A stretch of DNA of 64,000 nucleotides from Laburnicola sp. R22_1 (GCA_014281115.1 JACONQ010000007.1:1178001-1242000), one strand, 5' to 3'; shown: positions 9,396 through 21,190, counted from the stretch's first letter. Translations and numbers: made by a program. Notes: generated from the sequence alone by a model not told the origin.

Positions 9396-11702
9396 CTAGC
9401 ATCGTTCAAACACACGATACAGACCCTTCAGATTCGCAACCTCCATGACTCCCTTCAACAGACCCTTCGTCGCCACCAGCCTCGCCTTGCAGGCCGGGAA
9501 TACGACATTCTCGATTGCTTTCCTGACATTTTCTCTCCTGGCCGCTATTTCTAAGTCCTCATCCACCGCTCTCCCTTTGCCCTTCCCGTTTTCATCTTGT
9601 GGGACGGTGGGCGGTAAGGGCAGACTCTCGGGCACATAGAAGGATGCTAGTTCGCGGAGAAAGGACTGAAAACATTCCTTCTCGGTGTCCCAGTCAACAT
9701 ATGGACCCAAACGGAGCAGGAATTGGGGAAGCTTCGCCATAGCTGGAGTGTAGCCCTTCACCAGCAAGGGGATGGAGCAAAGCTCGCCTTCTTCGGTGAT
9801 CTCCATGGAGAAGTATTCTATGAGCAGAGCTCGTCGGCCGATTAGTTGTTCCTTGACGCTTTCAACTACATCCTGCCAATCCACCTCATCCACATCGTCT
9901 ACATTTTTTCTTTCTTGCTCTGCTGCAAGTTCCAGCAGACCCTGCAGAGGAAGTGGTGGATTGAAACGGATCGTGCCGTAGTTACCGAAATCGGTGAGTC
10001 CAACTTGATAGAAGTACTCGTTGCAGAGCATGCCGTAGTCGACCAGAAAGAGCTTCACACCACCTTGAATAGCGGCTATACGCTTCTGCTCATCCACAAT
10101 ACCAACGAATGTGTGCGTGGAGATGATATCTGTGAGTTCGTTGTGCATAGCGTCGCGTACTTGCGCGCGCAGCTCCTTGACCGAAGTTAAGCGGCAAATG
10201 CTGGGTTCCTTCTCCGTGTATTGGTAATCCATCGCTTCATCATAGTTCCCCTCCCCATCCACCGACGGATGGGGCTGTAGCATTGATGTGATTTTGCGCG
10301 CCGATGCATCAGTGCGTACAAGATTGTTCTCATAGGGCTTCTTCGTGACCGCCTTAGGGACTGTTTTGGTACCACTACGATCTGAGGTGTCGCCTGGAAT
10401 CGATAGATCGGGCGTTATTTGTTTCATGGGAGTGGCCAGCGGAACTTTCGGAGTATTAGAAAGCAACGATTGCGTCATGAACGATCGACTGGTATCGACT
10501 TTGCTCAAGCAGTTGCGGATCTCATCACAGATGATGGCGATGATTTCGTCTCCATTAAGGAAATGGACTTCGCGCTTTGTCGGATGTACGTTTACATCCA
10601 CTCTCTGAGGCTCTATATCCAAGCTCAGATAGATGAATGGACGCCCACCTTTTGGGAGAAACGTAGCATATGTCTGATCAACAGCCTTCTTTATCGCTGT
10701 AGACTCGACAGAGCGATGATTGATGAAAAGTAACAGAGTCGTCCGCTTCGCGCTATAGTTGGCGTTGCTGATCCAACCGTCGCACTTGAAGCCCCATCGC
10801 TCATTCTCTGCTTTGAGCGCCACTAGCTCGTTGGCCACTGTAGCTTTATGTATTTGTCGAATACGGTCTAATGTACCAGCAGCTGTTGGAACAGAAATGT
10901 CTGTGTTAGAACCGCCATGCTTCTTGCACGAGAACGACACTCCCGAGCAATGCACGGCATAGCGTGCAACCATGTCAAGGATCTTAGCATACTCTTCGCT
11001 TGCCGAACGAAACGCGCGCCTTCGTGAGGGAACATTGTAGAACAGATCCTCAACCTAACGTATTTGTTAGCAGATTGAGCCCTATCTAAGACGAACTTGG
11101 TGAACTTGCCGTGATCTGGGTGCCTCCCCTGCCTGCAATCGGCTTCGGCTCAGCGCTCTGCCCTGGTTTTGGACTGACCAGCTTCCCGTCCGCGTACTGT
11201 GCTCTCCAGGCACAGCTTGATTCCTTGGTCCTCGTCGTAACGCTCAGATGCGCGATGTGGCTGATACTCGCAAGCGCCTCACCACGGAAACCATACGTGC
11301 CGATCGAGGTTAGGTCTTCGAACGCTTTCAGCTTCGAAGTCGTGAAGCGCTCACAGAGAATCGGCAAATCTTCCTTCTACGGCGAAATCAGCAAAAATGT
11401 GTGAGTAGTGGGAGTGGGAGCCGTGCATCGATGCCGTGCCCGTTATCGGTGATTTGGAGCAACTTCAGCCCGCCATCTTTCACCACAACCTCCAAGGCGG
11501 TCGACCCGGCATCGACAGCGTTCTCGATCAACTCTTTTAGCGCGTGCTCAGGCGCGACGATGATTTCGCCCGCTGCGATCTTGTTTACAACATCCTCGGC
11601 CAGCGCTTTGATGCGACGCGGTGCGGGAAGCGGCAAACTCTCGTCGCCTTTACGTTTCGTACCGCGAGGGGACGGTGGGGTCACATCCATTTCATCCGCC
11701 AT
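9396..11702 (-). CDS. MLH1: DNA mismatch repair protein MLH1
   Basis: MutL-alpha subunit of nuclear mismatch repair, also acting in meiotic crossover. Exons are 11702-11427, 11376-11110 and 11054-9396, giving 733 aa. The N-terminal GHKL ATPase shows [20 protein letters not shown] and ENAVDAGST (motif I), ITDNGHGID (motif II), [16 protein letters not shown] (motif III) and GTQIT with [15 protein letters not shown] (motif IV). The transducer domain has [12 protein letters not shown]. The C-terminal dimerisation domain ends in the invariant FERC tail, whose Cys completes the PMS1 nuclease site. Both introns, 11426-11377 and 11109-11055, begin with GC rather than GT. The second donor (CG|GCAAGT) fits the known GC-AG class; the first (GAT|GCACGG) is weak. 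Splicing at these sites restores exact family sequence, so the gene is probably functional. Confidence 0.95.
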
Positions 11703-12116
11703 TGTCGTTAGTGGAGTAGGACATCAGCGCAGATATCGTCGTGGGGCGAGGTAGATAGAAATGGGTGGTGACATGCGGCGGATGGGAAAGAGCGATGACG
11801 CGAGCCCGCGCTATCACGTGATCATTTCTCCCCCGGGCCCCCCAACCATCCTATAATCGAGTGCGTGCCGAAGGTTGGTCTCTACCGTTCACCGTGTATG
11901 CAATGGCTAATAAAGTCATCGGCCTTTGTCAGAACATCTCATCTTGATTCAAAAGCCCATGTCAACCCCCACGACTCGCGTTCATACACGTTCATCTAAC
12001 TGAACGGCGGCATCTTCCATAACCAGGACTAGCGCTATATCAAAACCTCCCAAATATATATGCAAAACGCCACCCAGATGCATTCGAATGATGATGCCAA
12101 TGCCGTCAAATCGTGA
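11703..12116. promoter_or_regulatory. MLH1 promoter and NBP35 3' flank
   Basis: 414 bp upstream of MLH1. It contains GATGACGCGAGCCCGCGCTATCACGTGATC-like sequence near 11794-11823, including a CACGTG E-box palindrome at 11815-11820 and the composite TCACGTGA. Such E-boxes bind bHLH factors in fungi. A regulatory role is inferred only. Confidence 0.35.
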
Positions 12117-13199
12117 TTATGCGTCCTCGTCCAACATATCCCCTTGCATGCCCATCTCCTTCGCCACTCTCTGGACGACATGCCGTATCGCTTTGCACGC
12201 TGGGGACTCCGGGTACGCATCCAAAAAGCTCTCCCCAAAATCACATGCCATACCAATCCTAGGATCTAGTGGTACCGCCCCTAGGAAAGGAATCTTCTCG
12301 TCTGCTGCTAACCTCTGCGCACCGCCTGTGCTCGCTCGGAAGATCTGACTCTCATGCTTGCAGCCTGGACACACGAAGCCTGACATGTTCTCCACGATGC
12401 CCAGAATAGGTATCTTCGCCTTCCTACAAAAGTCGATTTCCTTGCGCACGTCGAGGAGCGAGACTTCTTGCGGGGTGGAAACGAGGACTGCGCCGTCGAC
12501 GCCGGAGGTCTTGAGGAACGAATTCACTGACAAATGTTCGTCCGATGTCCCTGGTGGCGTGTCCACGACTAGGACATCCATATCGCCCCATCGCACCTCC
12601 ATCAGGAACTTCTTGATCAAGCCGTTCTTCTTGGCGCCTCTCCAGATGACAGCATCGTCCCTGCCCGGCAGCATAAACTGCACGCTCATCACTCCCAGGT
12701 TTTCGCTGACCCACACAGGCTCCCACCCCTCTGCGCTGACATGTATAGTCTCCTCTTCCACGCCCATCATCTTCGGTATCGACGGCCCGCAGATATCCGT
12801 ATCCATGAGTCCGACGGTCAGGCTAGGATTCGAGGCAAACGCATGCGATAACATGGTGCTGAAGGTAGATTTGCCGACGCCGCCTTTGCCGGAGAGGACG
12901 AGGATCTTGTGGCGTACCGAGGCGAGGCGTTCTGTGATGACGGGAATGTCGGGGTCGGGACCCTTGGGTGCAGCGGCGCATATCTTCTGGTTCGGGCAGC
13001 CAGCGCAGTTGTCCGCGACACCTGCTTGCTCTGACTCAGGACCGGGACAGTGTTCTAGAATAGTTTAGCAAGGTAGTCATTGCGCTGGAGGAGCCATGGT
13101 GGGGTGAATCGCACCTGGTTCGGGCGCGACGAGCTTGGGGGCCGTCTTGAGCGGCGCGTCGAGGTCGACCTGAGTCGGTTCTTCCAACGAAGGCGCCAT
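12117..13199 (-). CDS. NBP35: Cytosolic Fe-S cluster assembly factor NBP35
   Basis: P-loop scaffold ATPase of the cytosolic iron-sulfur assembly (CIA) pathway, working with Cfd1 to build 4Fe-4S clusters for nuclear and cytosolic proteins. Exons are 13199-13115 and 13054-12117; the 60-nt intron 13114-13055 has GTGCGA..CTAAACTATTCTAG. 340 aa. The N-terminal cluster-binding motif is encoded across the join: [12 protein letters not shown] then [10 protein letters not shown] (Cys spaced 13, 2 and 5), which separates NBP35 from CFD1. The deviant Walker A is [24 protein letters not shown] and [13 protein letters not shown] are the switch motifs, and [10 protein letters not shown] is the C-terminal CPxC bridging motif. 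All catalytic elements are present. It lies head to tail with MLH1 on the minus strand. Confidence 0.95.
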
Positions 13200-13580
13200 G
13201 TTGGGTGTGTCGTGTACAAATCACGAAGACCGATACAGAGTCGGTTGAGTGAATAGGCGACTTGATAATCCAACATGCCGCCACCATGGTAGGGCTGAAG
13301 ATTGCTTGGCGTCTCCCCGCTTGCGCGCGCGAGTGTTATTAGGTCAGCATCTGGGCAACCGCTCCTAAACAAGCTCCTAAACAAGACTAGCGGCTAGTCG
13401 CTAGAGTCATCACACCGCACACCCCCTGCTCTATCGCCGCACTGCAACTACAACATCTATAGATGGATGGCGACGAACCTGCACTATCCCATCGTTATAA
13501 AACGCACCTTGTCTCATTCTAGCATGTCCTATCATACTGGACTCAGCACATTCTGTCCCGCCGGACTGTTCTACCTTTTG
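13200..13580. other. NBP35 upstream flank and edge of the transposon island
   Basis: About 380 bp from the NBP35 start to the target duplication of the first hAT element. It holds the NBP35 promoter region. A tandem GCTCCTAAACAA duplication is seen at 13361-13385. No gene is recognised. Confidence 0.35.
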
Positions 13581-16500
13581 TGTGCAGCCAGGGTTGTCAA
13601 CAACCAAACATGCCTCAATATTTTGTTTGAATTTTGTTTGAATTGACAACGTCAACCAAACAAAAAGCTGCTGCTGCAATTTTGATAGGTCAAACAAACA
13701 AAAGAGGCAATTGCAGTCAAAAAATTTGAAGTTTGTTTGAATCGCTTAGCATACTGTAATGATAAGGTACCCTAGAGTTAGTGATATATTCTTAGTGTTG
13801 ATGTAACAATAACTTTCCCAACGCTGCAATTATATAGGTATTCCTATAGTAAACAGAGCAAAAAACGGAGCTTCTTAAGTGGATTGTACCTGCGTAATAA
13901 AAGCCCGCATAACGGATGTGTGCTTCCACTGGCCGCCAGCAACTGATATACATGAATTGCTATTCGGCTTTAGCACCTCCTATCCTCTGTTCCTCCTCTT
14001 TCTTTACGTAGGTAATAAGCTGTTAAAACAATAAATATATATATAATAATCTAAATAAGCTAATATTATAGTGTTGAGGTATTGTAGCAAAGTGAGTTTG
14101 CGCTGTTGCAGCGAAGCCTAAGTTATGTTTATATATTCTGAACCTAGTTACTACTCTTAAAAAATCGTTTGCTATAACCACGCAATAAATCTTGTCTTCT
14201 ATAAGTTAAACTATTAAATCAATGTTGCTAAATTAATTCCTGTCGCCTGTTTTACTATATCTCTATTGTTGCGGGCTGCAGAGCGTCGCGCAGTACGCCT
14301 TGGCATGAAGTGGTAATGTTGGCTAGCCGACCGCGTACTTTCCGCGTACCTTGCGCGTCAACGCTTACACACCCACTATACTTTGGCTTACTTGCCTGCG
14401 CCTACAGCTTACTTTTTCGCGCCTTTGCTTACCTTCACGCTTACCATGCCCCCAAAACGAAGCCGCGAGCCTGCTGAGGCATCCGAACCTATGCCCAAAC
14501 GTTCCCAACGTGCGCCGAAACCCAGCCAGCGCCTTATGGATAGCCAGCGGCCGCTTACTCCTCCGCCAACCCAGCCGTCTATTGAGGTAGTTGACGAGCC
14601 GGAGCCGCCTATTGAGGTGCTTGAAAGTACTCTAGAGCCGCGCTCAATAGAGCCACCAACCGAGCTAGAGGAGCGCGCCCGGAGGCCATCACCACGGCCT
14701 ATACTACAAGCCTTACAGGCCGATGAGCCAGCTTGGGAGTTGCTGTTAGTGGCTAATAAGCCGCCTATAGCTACTAAGCCGCCGCGCGCGTTTAGTAATG
14801 CTGCCACAGAGGCTTCAGTGGAGGAGGACGCTGCGCCTAGTGTTGACTTCACCAACTACGAAGGCCTTGACTTGAAGCGCCTGCTGGGCTTCAATGTGCC
14901 TCTATCCACACCCACAGGCAACATCAGCTAGGTCTTTAGGCACGGCTATCGCCTTCGAAAGCTTGGTACTAACCCTAAGAAGATCTACTTCCAATGCAAG
15001 CACTGTCACATCAACAGAAAGAAGGGCGGCCTACACCAGACCACTCTGTCAACTACAGCCGCCAACAACCATTTGAAGCAAGACCTTCCCGGCCATCGGC
15101 TCACCAAACAAGGCACTATCGTACACAAGAGGCCGCTCGAACCTGGCCAGAAGTCGCTGCGATGGGCGGAAGAAAACGGGGTCACATTAAGCCAAGATGC
15201 AACGCAGGAGCTGGGTAACTTCGACGTACAAGGCTTCAGGCAAGCTGCAGTGTTATAGCTCGTCAACAACAACAGGCCATTACGCGAGTTTGAGACTGAG
15301 TCCTTCCGCGCGATGATCAGGTTCGCCAACCCAGAGGCAGAGGCGGCGCTATGGAGGTCTCACAACAGCGTTTCGAGGTTCGTGATGAGGCTTTACAGCT
15401 GGCTACAACCTCAAGTCAAGCGCGCCTTGTCTGAGGCCTCTAGCAAAATACACATAAGCTTTGACGGCTGGACTACCAAGGGGGAAGCGCGGCTTCTTTG
15501 CAATTTGTGCGCACTACGCTGACTCTCAAGGCAATATAGTTGACCTTCCCATCGCCTTGCCGCAGCTGGTTGGTGCGCACACAGGCTCAGCGATCGCGGA
15601 AGCTGTCGTACGAATCCTACGCTACTTTGAGATTTCTAGCAGCAATTTGGGCTATTTCGTGCTTGACAACGCCTACAACAACGATACTGCAGTTAATAAA
15701 CTCGGCACAATGTACGGCTTTATCGCCAACGATCGACGCCTCCGCTGCGCTTGCCACATACTCAACCTCGTTGGGCAAACTATTATGTTTGGCACTGACT
15801 CCGACGCCTTTGATAACGAGCCTGAACACTACAACAAAGAGGAGTTTTATATGAAGCAATGGCGGAAAGATGGTCCGCTTGGCGTGTTTCTTGATATTGT
15901 TAACTACATTAACACGCCAAAACAATGGGGTATATTTGAGGATTGTCAGAACAGCGAAGCAGTTAAGATGCCTGCTGGCGCTACAGCAAGACGCCGTGAG
16001 CCTTTCAAGCCTGGAGTTACGCGTTGGAACAGCTATTATGACTGCTTTAAGCGCGGTGTTGAGCTACAACACGCCATCAATAGCTACTCCTCCTACCACA
16101 TACAAGAGACTGAGCACGCTGACGAGCTTGCCAAAAGCAACAACACTAAGCCGCCTATTGTGCCGCAGTGGATGCGATCAGGCGGGCTTGCAGCTGCAGA
16201 CTGGGCGGTGATTACCGAGTACATTGAGGTGCTTGAGCCGCTGAAGTCCGCAACTAATCGCTTGCAAGGTCGCGGCAAAGCTGGCACTCACGGCGCGTTA
16301 TACGAGGTTATCCCTGTGTTTGAGTCTCTTATTGCTGACCTAGATGCCCGCCTTAGACTGTTTGAAAGCGTCAATTACCTGCCAGACGAGGCGCCAGAAG
16401 ATCACGTCGCTATCAACGTACGTGCTGCGCTCAAGAAGGCGAGCAAGTACCTTAATAAACTCCTCAAAATCCCCGTCTACTACACTGCCACGGCACTCCA

Positions 16501-17267
16501 CCCACGCTTCAAGAACTACTTTAAACGCTTCTGGCGTGAGAAGCCCGCACAGTTACAAGCTACGCACGCGAGCTTCGAGCAGCTTTGGGCTCGTTACAAG
16601 CCCGCCCTAGCGACAGCAACAACAATAACAACTGCGCCTAAACACGCGATGAGCAGCTTTGACGACGCGATCGATTCGGTACTTGACAACAGCGACGAGA
16701 TAATAGGGGTGGCGGATGAGTACGAGAGCTGGCTTAGAGAGCCAACATGGACATCAGAACAGTACAAAACTGGCTGTACAGCTGTCCAATACTGGTACCA
16801 GCTCAAGCCGAGGTATCCCAATTTGTCACGATTGGCGCTGGACGTGTTAACTATCCCTGCCTCCAGCGCTGACTGTGAGCGAGTCTTCTCGGGTACTGGC
16901 GACGTACTTGAGCCACAGAGACGCAAAATGGGCAGCCAACTATTGGCTGCTTTAATTTGTACTCAACGATGGATTCGAGCAGGTTTTAAACCTCCAAGCG
17001 CAAAGGTGGTGGCAACGTACGATAACAATAAGCTCAACGAACAGTTTAGCATACATGAGTGGGAGGAGCCGCCGCCTATAACACCACCAGAGTCTCTTTC
17101 ACAGTCCTCTTAAAGTACTCAAAATCAAACAAACAATCAAATAAAAAGCGCCTCTATAGCTCCATCAAATCAAACAAACAAACTACAACACCAAGAAAGT
17201 CGTCAAACAAACAAATTCAGAGCCTCAAATTTTGTTTGTTTTGTTTATTGACAAGTCTGTGTGCAGC
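13581..17267 (+). mobile_element. Complete hAT transposon with 8-bp target duplication
   Basis: The element spans 13589-17259 (3,671 bp). It is bounded by inverted ends CAGGGTTGTCAA (left) and TTGACAAGTCTG (right; its complement is CAGACTTGTCAA). It is flanked by identical 8-bp duplications TGTGCAGC at 13581-13588 and 17260-17267, the hAT hallmark. Within 150 bp of each end are many copies of CAAACAAAC/GTTTGTTTG, likely sub-terminal transposase-binding repeats. It carries one transposase gene in plus orientation (entry below) with three lesions, so it is non-autonomous as it stands. The clean duplication implies a single insertion without later rearrangement. Confidence 0.93.
14446..17113 (+). 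pseudogene. hAT transposase, disrupted by two TAG stops and a frameshift
   Basis: Cut-and-paste transposase of the hAT superfamily. It starts MPPKRSREPAEASEPMPKRS, then a Pro/Glu-rich region. A BED-type zinc finger follows (CKHCH .. NNHLKQDLPGH, about 14995-15105). The RNase-H-like core contains FDGWTTK, YFVLDNAYNND and LRCACHILNLV. The C-terminal dimerisation domain has YPNLSRLALDVLTIPASSAD then CERVFS (16815-16890). TAG codons at 14929-14931 and 15256-15258 sit where Trp is expected, and one G is missing in the G-run near 15480-15484. From 15484 to 17113 the frame is open for about 540 codons. Restoring function would need all three lesions to be absent, so this copy is dead. The stops are of the CpA>TpA type. 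Confidence 0.92.
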
Positions 17268-17734
17268 CTTATTAACACGAGGACTATGGGGAGCGTACAC
17301 CCTCCTGAGTGGCTCATATCAGTATTTCAGTCTGCAGCTGCGACTAGTCTCCCCAAGGAACCCATAACACCAGTCAATCACAGTAGTGATATCACTGTGA
17401 TTAGGAAACGAGGGAGTGATGGTCATACTTTGTAAGTATTGCAGACTCCCGCCGTACGTCTCACTGACTCCATGCTCTCAGGAGTGTGCTCTCGGATGAT
17501 TGTTCCTGATGCGCACGCATCCTATCTGCTACTCGCAACAGGGTTTCTAAAGCACCACCTTCTCAGTCACAACCCTTTGGCAAACACAAACCCATCAGCA
17601 AAGTATATCAATCGTACCAGTCATACCGGTCTATAAATTGAAATTCTCTGTAGCGAATGCTGTAAGTTTCCTTAATCTACAATAACACATCATTATCAAT
17701 ATCAGTCCATCTTTATCAATTTCTTGAGTTTCAA
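17268..17734. other. Intergenic between hAT element and SRR1-like gene
   Basis: 467 bp. No gene is seen. It contains CAGTAGTGATATCACTGTGATT, an imperfect palindrome near 17380-17402. Likely the promoter region of the downstream gene. Confidence 0.35.
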
Positions 17735-19246
17735 GTGTTCCCATCGCCAAATCTAGCTTCTCTATCTTCTCAACAAACTATGAGCGAGCACCAGCAAGAA
17801 TCCGCAGACAACCCGCCGGCAAGACGTCATAACCTCGCAGCGACTTACGATTACATAGAAGAGCATGGAAATCCAAAGGGTATATTATGGTCGAGAGAGG
17901 TCATCGCAGCAGCCAATATTCTACAGCAAGACGCAGTGAAGTTCAACGAACACAGGAGACTGCCGCAAGCCACCCAAAGCACCCTTGTCCCTGGTCGCGA
18001 TTATCAAGTGCTCAACCTATCTGGGCAGTATCAGACACTGAGGGTTTCTGAAGTCTTAAATCACCATCAGCTTCTCTTATCTTTCAAAGGCATCGTCGAT
18101 ATAGCATGCGCTTTCGCTGATGATGACCAAGGGAAGACCAAGGACCCAAACCGCACGCTCCTTTACGAACTCACCACATTGGCGATCAGCCAGCACGAAC
18201 AACAAAGCCAGTGCACTCACGAAAGTCCTCCATGGCGGTTTTGGAAAGAGTCGTGGGCTAGTGGCATGTGGCAGTCGAATAATAAATACTGGGACCGCAA
18301 GCTAGTCGGCACGGATTCTGTGCCCGGATGGCAAGACGCCGATGACTTCCAAAATTTATCTCCTGCAGGAGTGGAAGCAAAGAAGAAGCGTATCGAGGAA
18401 AAGCAGCATTTAGCCCAGATCTGGCAGATGCTATCAACCAAACTAAAAACTCTCATCACCGAACAGAAGTCCCATTTAAAGAACGTTGACAAGGTCATCT
18501 GTTTCGGCCTAGGCTCACTGTATGTCGGCAGACCGCGGTCTTTTGTACAGCACATGGCAGCCAACACGGTCGCGGAAGCCTTGACCGAGCTACAGAACGC
18601 CAACGGTACCTCTAAGAGCATCACCACGCTAGCCCGAGATCCAGCGTATTGTAACAACTGCGCCGAAATCCTTAAAAATGACCTCGGCATCAAGGCAAAC
18701 ACAGACTTCGACGCCTTCTTGAAGGTAGACCAGAATACGTTCATCATCACCTTCGCTCCCGCCGGGCATATCCGCGGTATCATCGCCGACTTGACGCGGC
18801 AATGCGGCGGTCCAGCTGCGATGTTCTGTGACGAGATCATCGATGATTACATGGAGCCGGAGGATGATTGGATTGGCGATTTCCCGACGAAGAACCTGGT
18901 AGAATACAAGAAGAGGTGTGTCGCAACGGAGTTTGGCGATTGCAAGGGTATGATCAGGCTGTCGAAGGCGGATTTGCATGATTTGTTTTCTGTGGCACCG
19001 GCAAAGATGCCGAAGGGAACGGAGGAGCAGAGGAAGCAGCACGCAATTGCTGAAAGGCTGTATACAGAGTTTGACGATGATAGGGATGTTATAGGAATGA
19101 CGAAAGATGAGTTACGAGAGCTTTTTCCCGATGTACCGGCGAAGATGATACAGGGGTCGAAGGAGCGAGAGATTGCCACAAGGCTGTATGGTAAGGAGTC
19201 GCAGATTAACTTTGGTAGTGCATGGCTTTATGTTCGGAAAGATTGA
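17735..19246 (+). CDS. SRR1-like domain protein
   Basis: SRR1 proteins are implicated in heme homeostasis and clock or stress responses, but the biochemical activity is unsettled. The single-exon frame encodes 503 aa; the start is more likely the second Met (MSEHQQESADN, 17780, about 488 aa). The SRR1 core is residues about 245-375: VDKVICFGLGSLYVG, FVQHMAANTVAEALTEL, ARDPAYCNNCAEILKNDLGI and FIITFAPAGHIRGIIADLT. The C-terminus has an imperfect tandem repeat of about 45 residues (SKADLHDLFSVAPAKMPKG then TKDELRELFPDVPAKMIQG, each followed by an ERLY/TRLY helix). It has no stops despite lying between a dead hAT element and a RIP-mutated tract. Function is uncertain beyond the domain. Confidence 0.75.
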   Translation: MFPSPNLASLSSQQTMSEHQQESADNPPARRHNLAATYDYIEEHGNPKGILWSREVIAAANILQQDAVKFNEHRRLPQATQSTLVPGRDYQVLNLSGQYQTLRVSEVLNHHQLLLSFKGIVDIACAFADDDQGKTKDPNRTLLYELTTLAISQHEQQSQCTHESPPWRFWKESWASGMWQSNNKYWDRKLVGTDSVPGWQDADDFQNLSPAGVEAKKKRIEEKQHLAQIWQMLSTKLKTLITEQKSHLKNVDKVICFGLGSLYVGRPRSFVQHMAANTVAEALTELQNANGTSKSITTLARDPAYCNNCAEILKNDLGIKANTDFDAFLKVDQNTFIITFAPAGHIRGIIADLTRQCGGPAAMFCDEIIDDYMEPEDDWIGDFPTKNLVEYKKRCVATEFGDCKGMIRLSKADLHDLFSVAPAKMPKGTEEQRKQHAIAERLYTEFDDDRDVIGMTKDELRELFPDVPAKMIQGSKEREIATRLYGKESQINFGSAWLYVRKD

Positions 19247-19516
19247 TCGTGGTGGTAAGCTCCAAGGTAAGTGAGTTTCCTTTTCTTGGTGTCTTGTTGA
19301 TTTGTTCTCTGTTGATTGTAATGTCTGGTTTCGTATTATTTGATTCCGGAGGATTTTGTGCGGGAGTTTGGTCGTGTTTGTATCATGTTCACTCTCAATG
19401 TTGTTGGGTCTTTGGTTACTGTTGTATCTTATCTTTGTATTCCTAATTATTTTGTATTCCTTTCTATCTATTACTAGTCTTCTCATTTCAATCCACTACC
19501 TTTTGCACTCACCCTC
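19247..19516. other. Intergenic, T-rich
   Basis: 270 bp T-rich stretch holding the 3' end of the SRR1-like gene and the 3' end of the opposed OYE relic. Nothing else is seen. Confidence 0.3.
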
Positions 19517-20390
19517 TCATTCAACATTCTCCTTCAAATACTCTTCACTAAAAACGCAATCCACATATCCACTCGGCGACTGCACAGCATAAAACGTGCT
19601 CCTATCATACGCATTAAGCCGCAACCCCCGCTTAATCCTAAACACGAGATCCGGATTCGCAACAAAGTACCGACCAAACAACACCACGATTTTCTTCTCG
19701 GGGTACCTCTCATCCACAAGCTCCCTCGCCTCCTGCGGCGTATACCCACCAGCAACTAACAGCGGCCCATCCCAAAGCTTATAAGCGAAATCAAGCTGTT
19801 CGTGGCCCTCGTAGTCGTTGCTCCCAGAAATACGCGACTCAACGAGATGAAGGTACGCGATGCGTGAACGCCGCGCTTTAGTGATGATATCAGTAAATAC
19901 CCTGGAACGTACTCCAGGGGCTAAGCCGCAAACCCACGCGCTGCGCACCAATAGCTTCCGTCACAGCGACAAGCACATCGTCGAGGAGACGCGACCGCGC
20001 CTCCACGCTCCCCCCATACGCATCGTCCCGCTCGTTGCTAACATCCTAAAGGAACTAATCGAGCAGATAGCCATTCGCGCCGTGGATTTCCACCCCGTCG
20101 AACCCCGCACGCACCGCGTTCTGAGCCGCAACGACAAAGTCTTCAACTGTCTTCTCCACCTCTTCAACGCTCATCGCGCTTGGCACCACTGCACCTTCTT
20201 CCATCGCAATAGCGCTCGGACCCACAATCGGGAACCCTTCTTTTCTCGCAGTCTCGGCACGGCCCATGGCAAACAACTGACAGAAAATAAAGCATCCTTT
20301 GCTATGCACGGCCTCGGTGGTGGCTTTCCACGCAGCGACTTGGTCGTCGCGCCAGATGCCTGGTGCATTGGCGAAGCCGAATTAGTATAT
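19517..20390 (-). pseudogene. Old Yellow Enzyme (NADH:flavin oxidoreductase) fragment, 5'-truncated and mutated
   Basis: FMN-dependent ene-reductase family. Only the C-terminal two thirds remain. Recognisable blocks in order: FANAPGIWRDDQVAAWKATT then EAVHSKGCFIFCQLFAMGRA, VEEVEKTVEDFVVAAQNA, AGFDGVEIHGANGYLLD (active-site and FMN region), ERDDAYGGSVEARSRLLDDV, VGLRLSPWSTFQG, and the C-terminal PLLVAGGYTPQEARELVDER with VVLFGRYFVANPDL. After GYLLD two CAG>TAG changes stand in DQFLQDVSNER. After STFQG several codons are missing with a frame change before the DIITKA segment. The N-terminus ends abruptly near 20390, where an AT-rich pogo relic begins. It cannot produce an enzyme. Confidence 0.85.
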
Positions 20391-21190
20391 CTAGAATCTA
20401 ATAATGCGTATTACTGTCTAGGAGTTTTAAAGGTACTCTAGTTGCTCTAATAAGTCAAAGCTGGCCAAATAACCATAGGGTTTAAATACCTACCATTAGC
20501 ACTAATACACTTAATTGCAGTTATAGCCTTGCGCTTTACATAAGTACCTTAATAGTTTTATATATTACTCCTACTTATAAGGACCTTTGTAGAGTCTAGT
20601 ATAGATAGCATAACTCTAGTCTCGTCTATATTGTAAACGTTTTCCGCTAAAACCACTAGATTATCTAATATCTTCTAGATAACTTTATACTAGTGTACAA
20701 CTTTACTATATATATTCTTCTTATAATAGTTCTAATCTAGAGCCTTTACTCTCCTTGCTTAAACTTCTAGATGCTAATCCTAAAATGCCTTTAACCAGTT
20801 CTTGCCTAGAGGCTTTAGTAGTCGTTCCAACTCGTTTTAATAATAGGCAAGACAGAAGGCTAGTAGGAGGAGAAACTTAATTTGTATTAGTTGTCTAAGG
20901 TCTAATAACTATAAGAAATACTAAACAAGGGCATCCTCTTCCTAGTCTATAAGATACTACTAACTCTTAGCCTTATTTTTAATAGAGCGTTGGCCGCGTA
21001 CGCGATAATGGAGGGTTAATACGAGGACCTAGCTATAGTCTGCTAGGGCTTAATACAATTTTGGCACGTTAGGAGGAACGCCTTTCGCTAAAGCTTAACT
21101 GGCCTTATCTATACTTACTAGTAATGCTAGTGATTATATTGGAGAGTAGGAGCTAAGGGCGAGGTAAGACGAGGTACAGCAAGGCGAGGG
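20391..21190 (-). mobile_element. RIP-mutated pogo/Fot1-type transposase relic
   Basis: Minus-strand reading with many stops still shows a pogo (DDE superfamily 1) transposase. The core is RRVKALD, then VLAENVYNIDETRVMLS, ISRSNI, and KAITAIKCISANGRYLNPMV followed by IWPA. It matches, block for block, the less damaged copy at 32699-33705 (AKRVKALDWNRHDKNIHGKV, NVYNMDETGVMLS, TMVTAIECISADGR), so both belong to one family. Base composition is strongly AT-shifted with TAG and TAA in place of TGG, CAG and CAA. Ends are not resolved; the left edge is where the OYE fragment stops. Confidence 0.8.
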
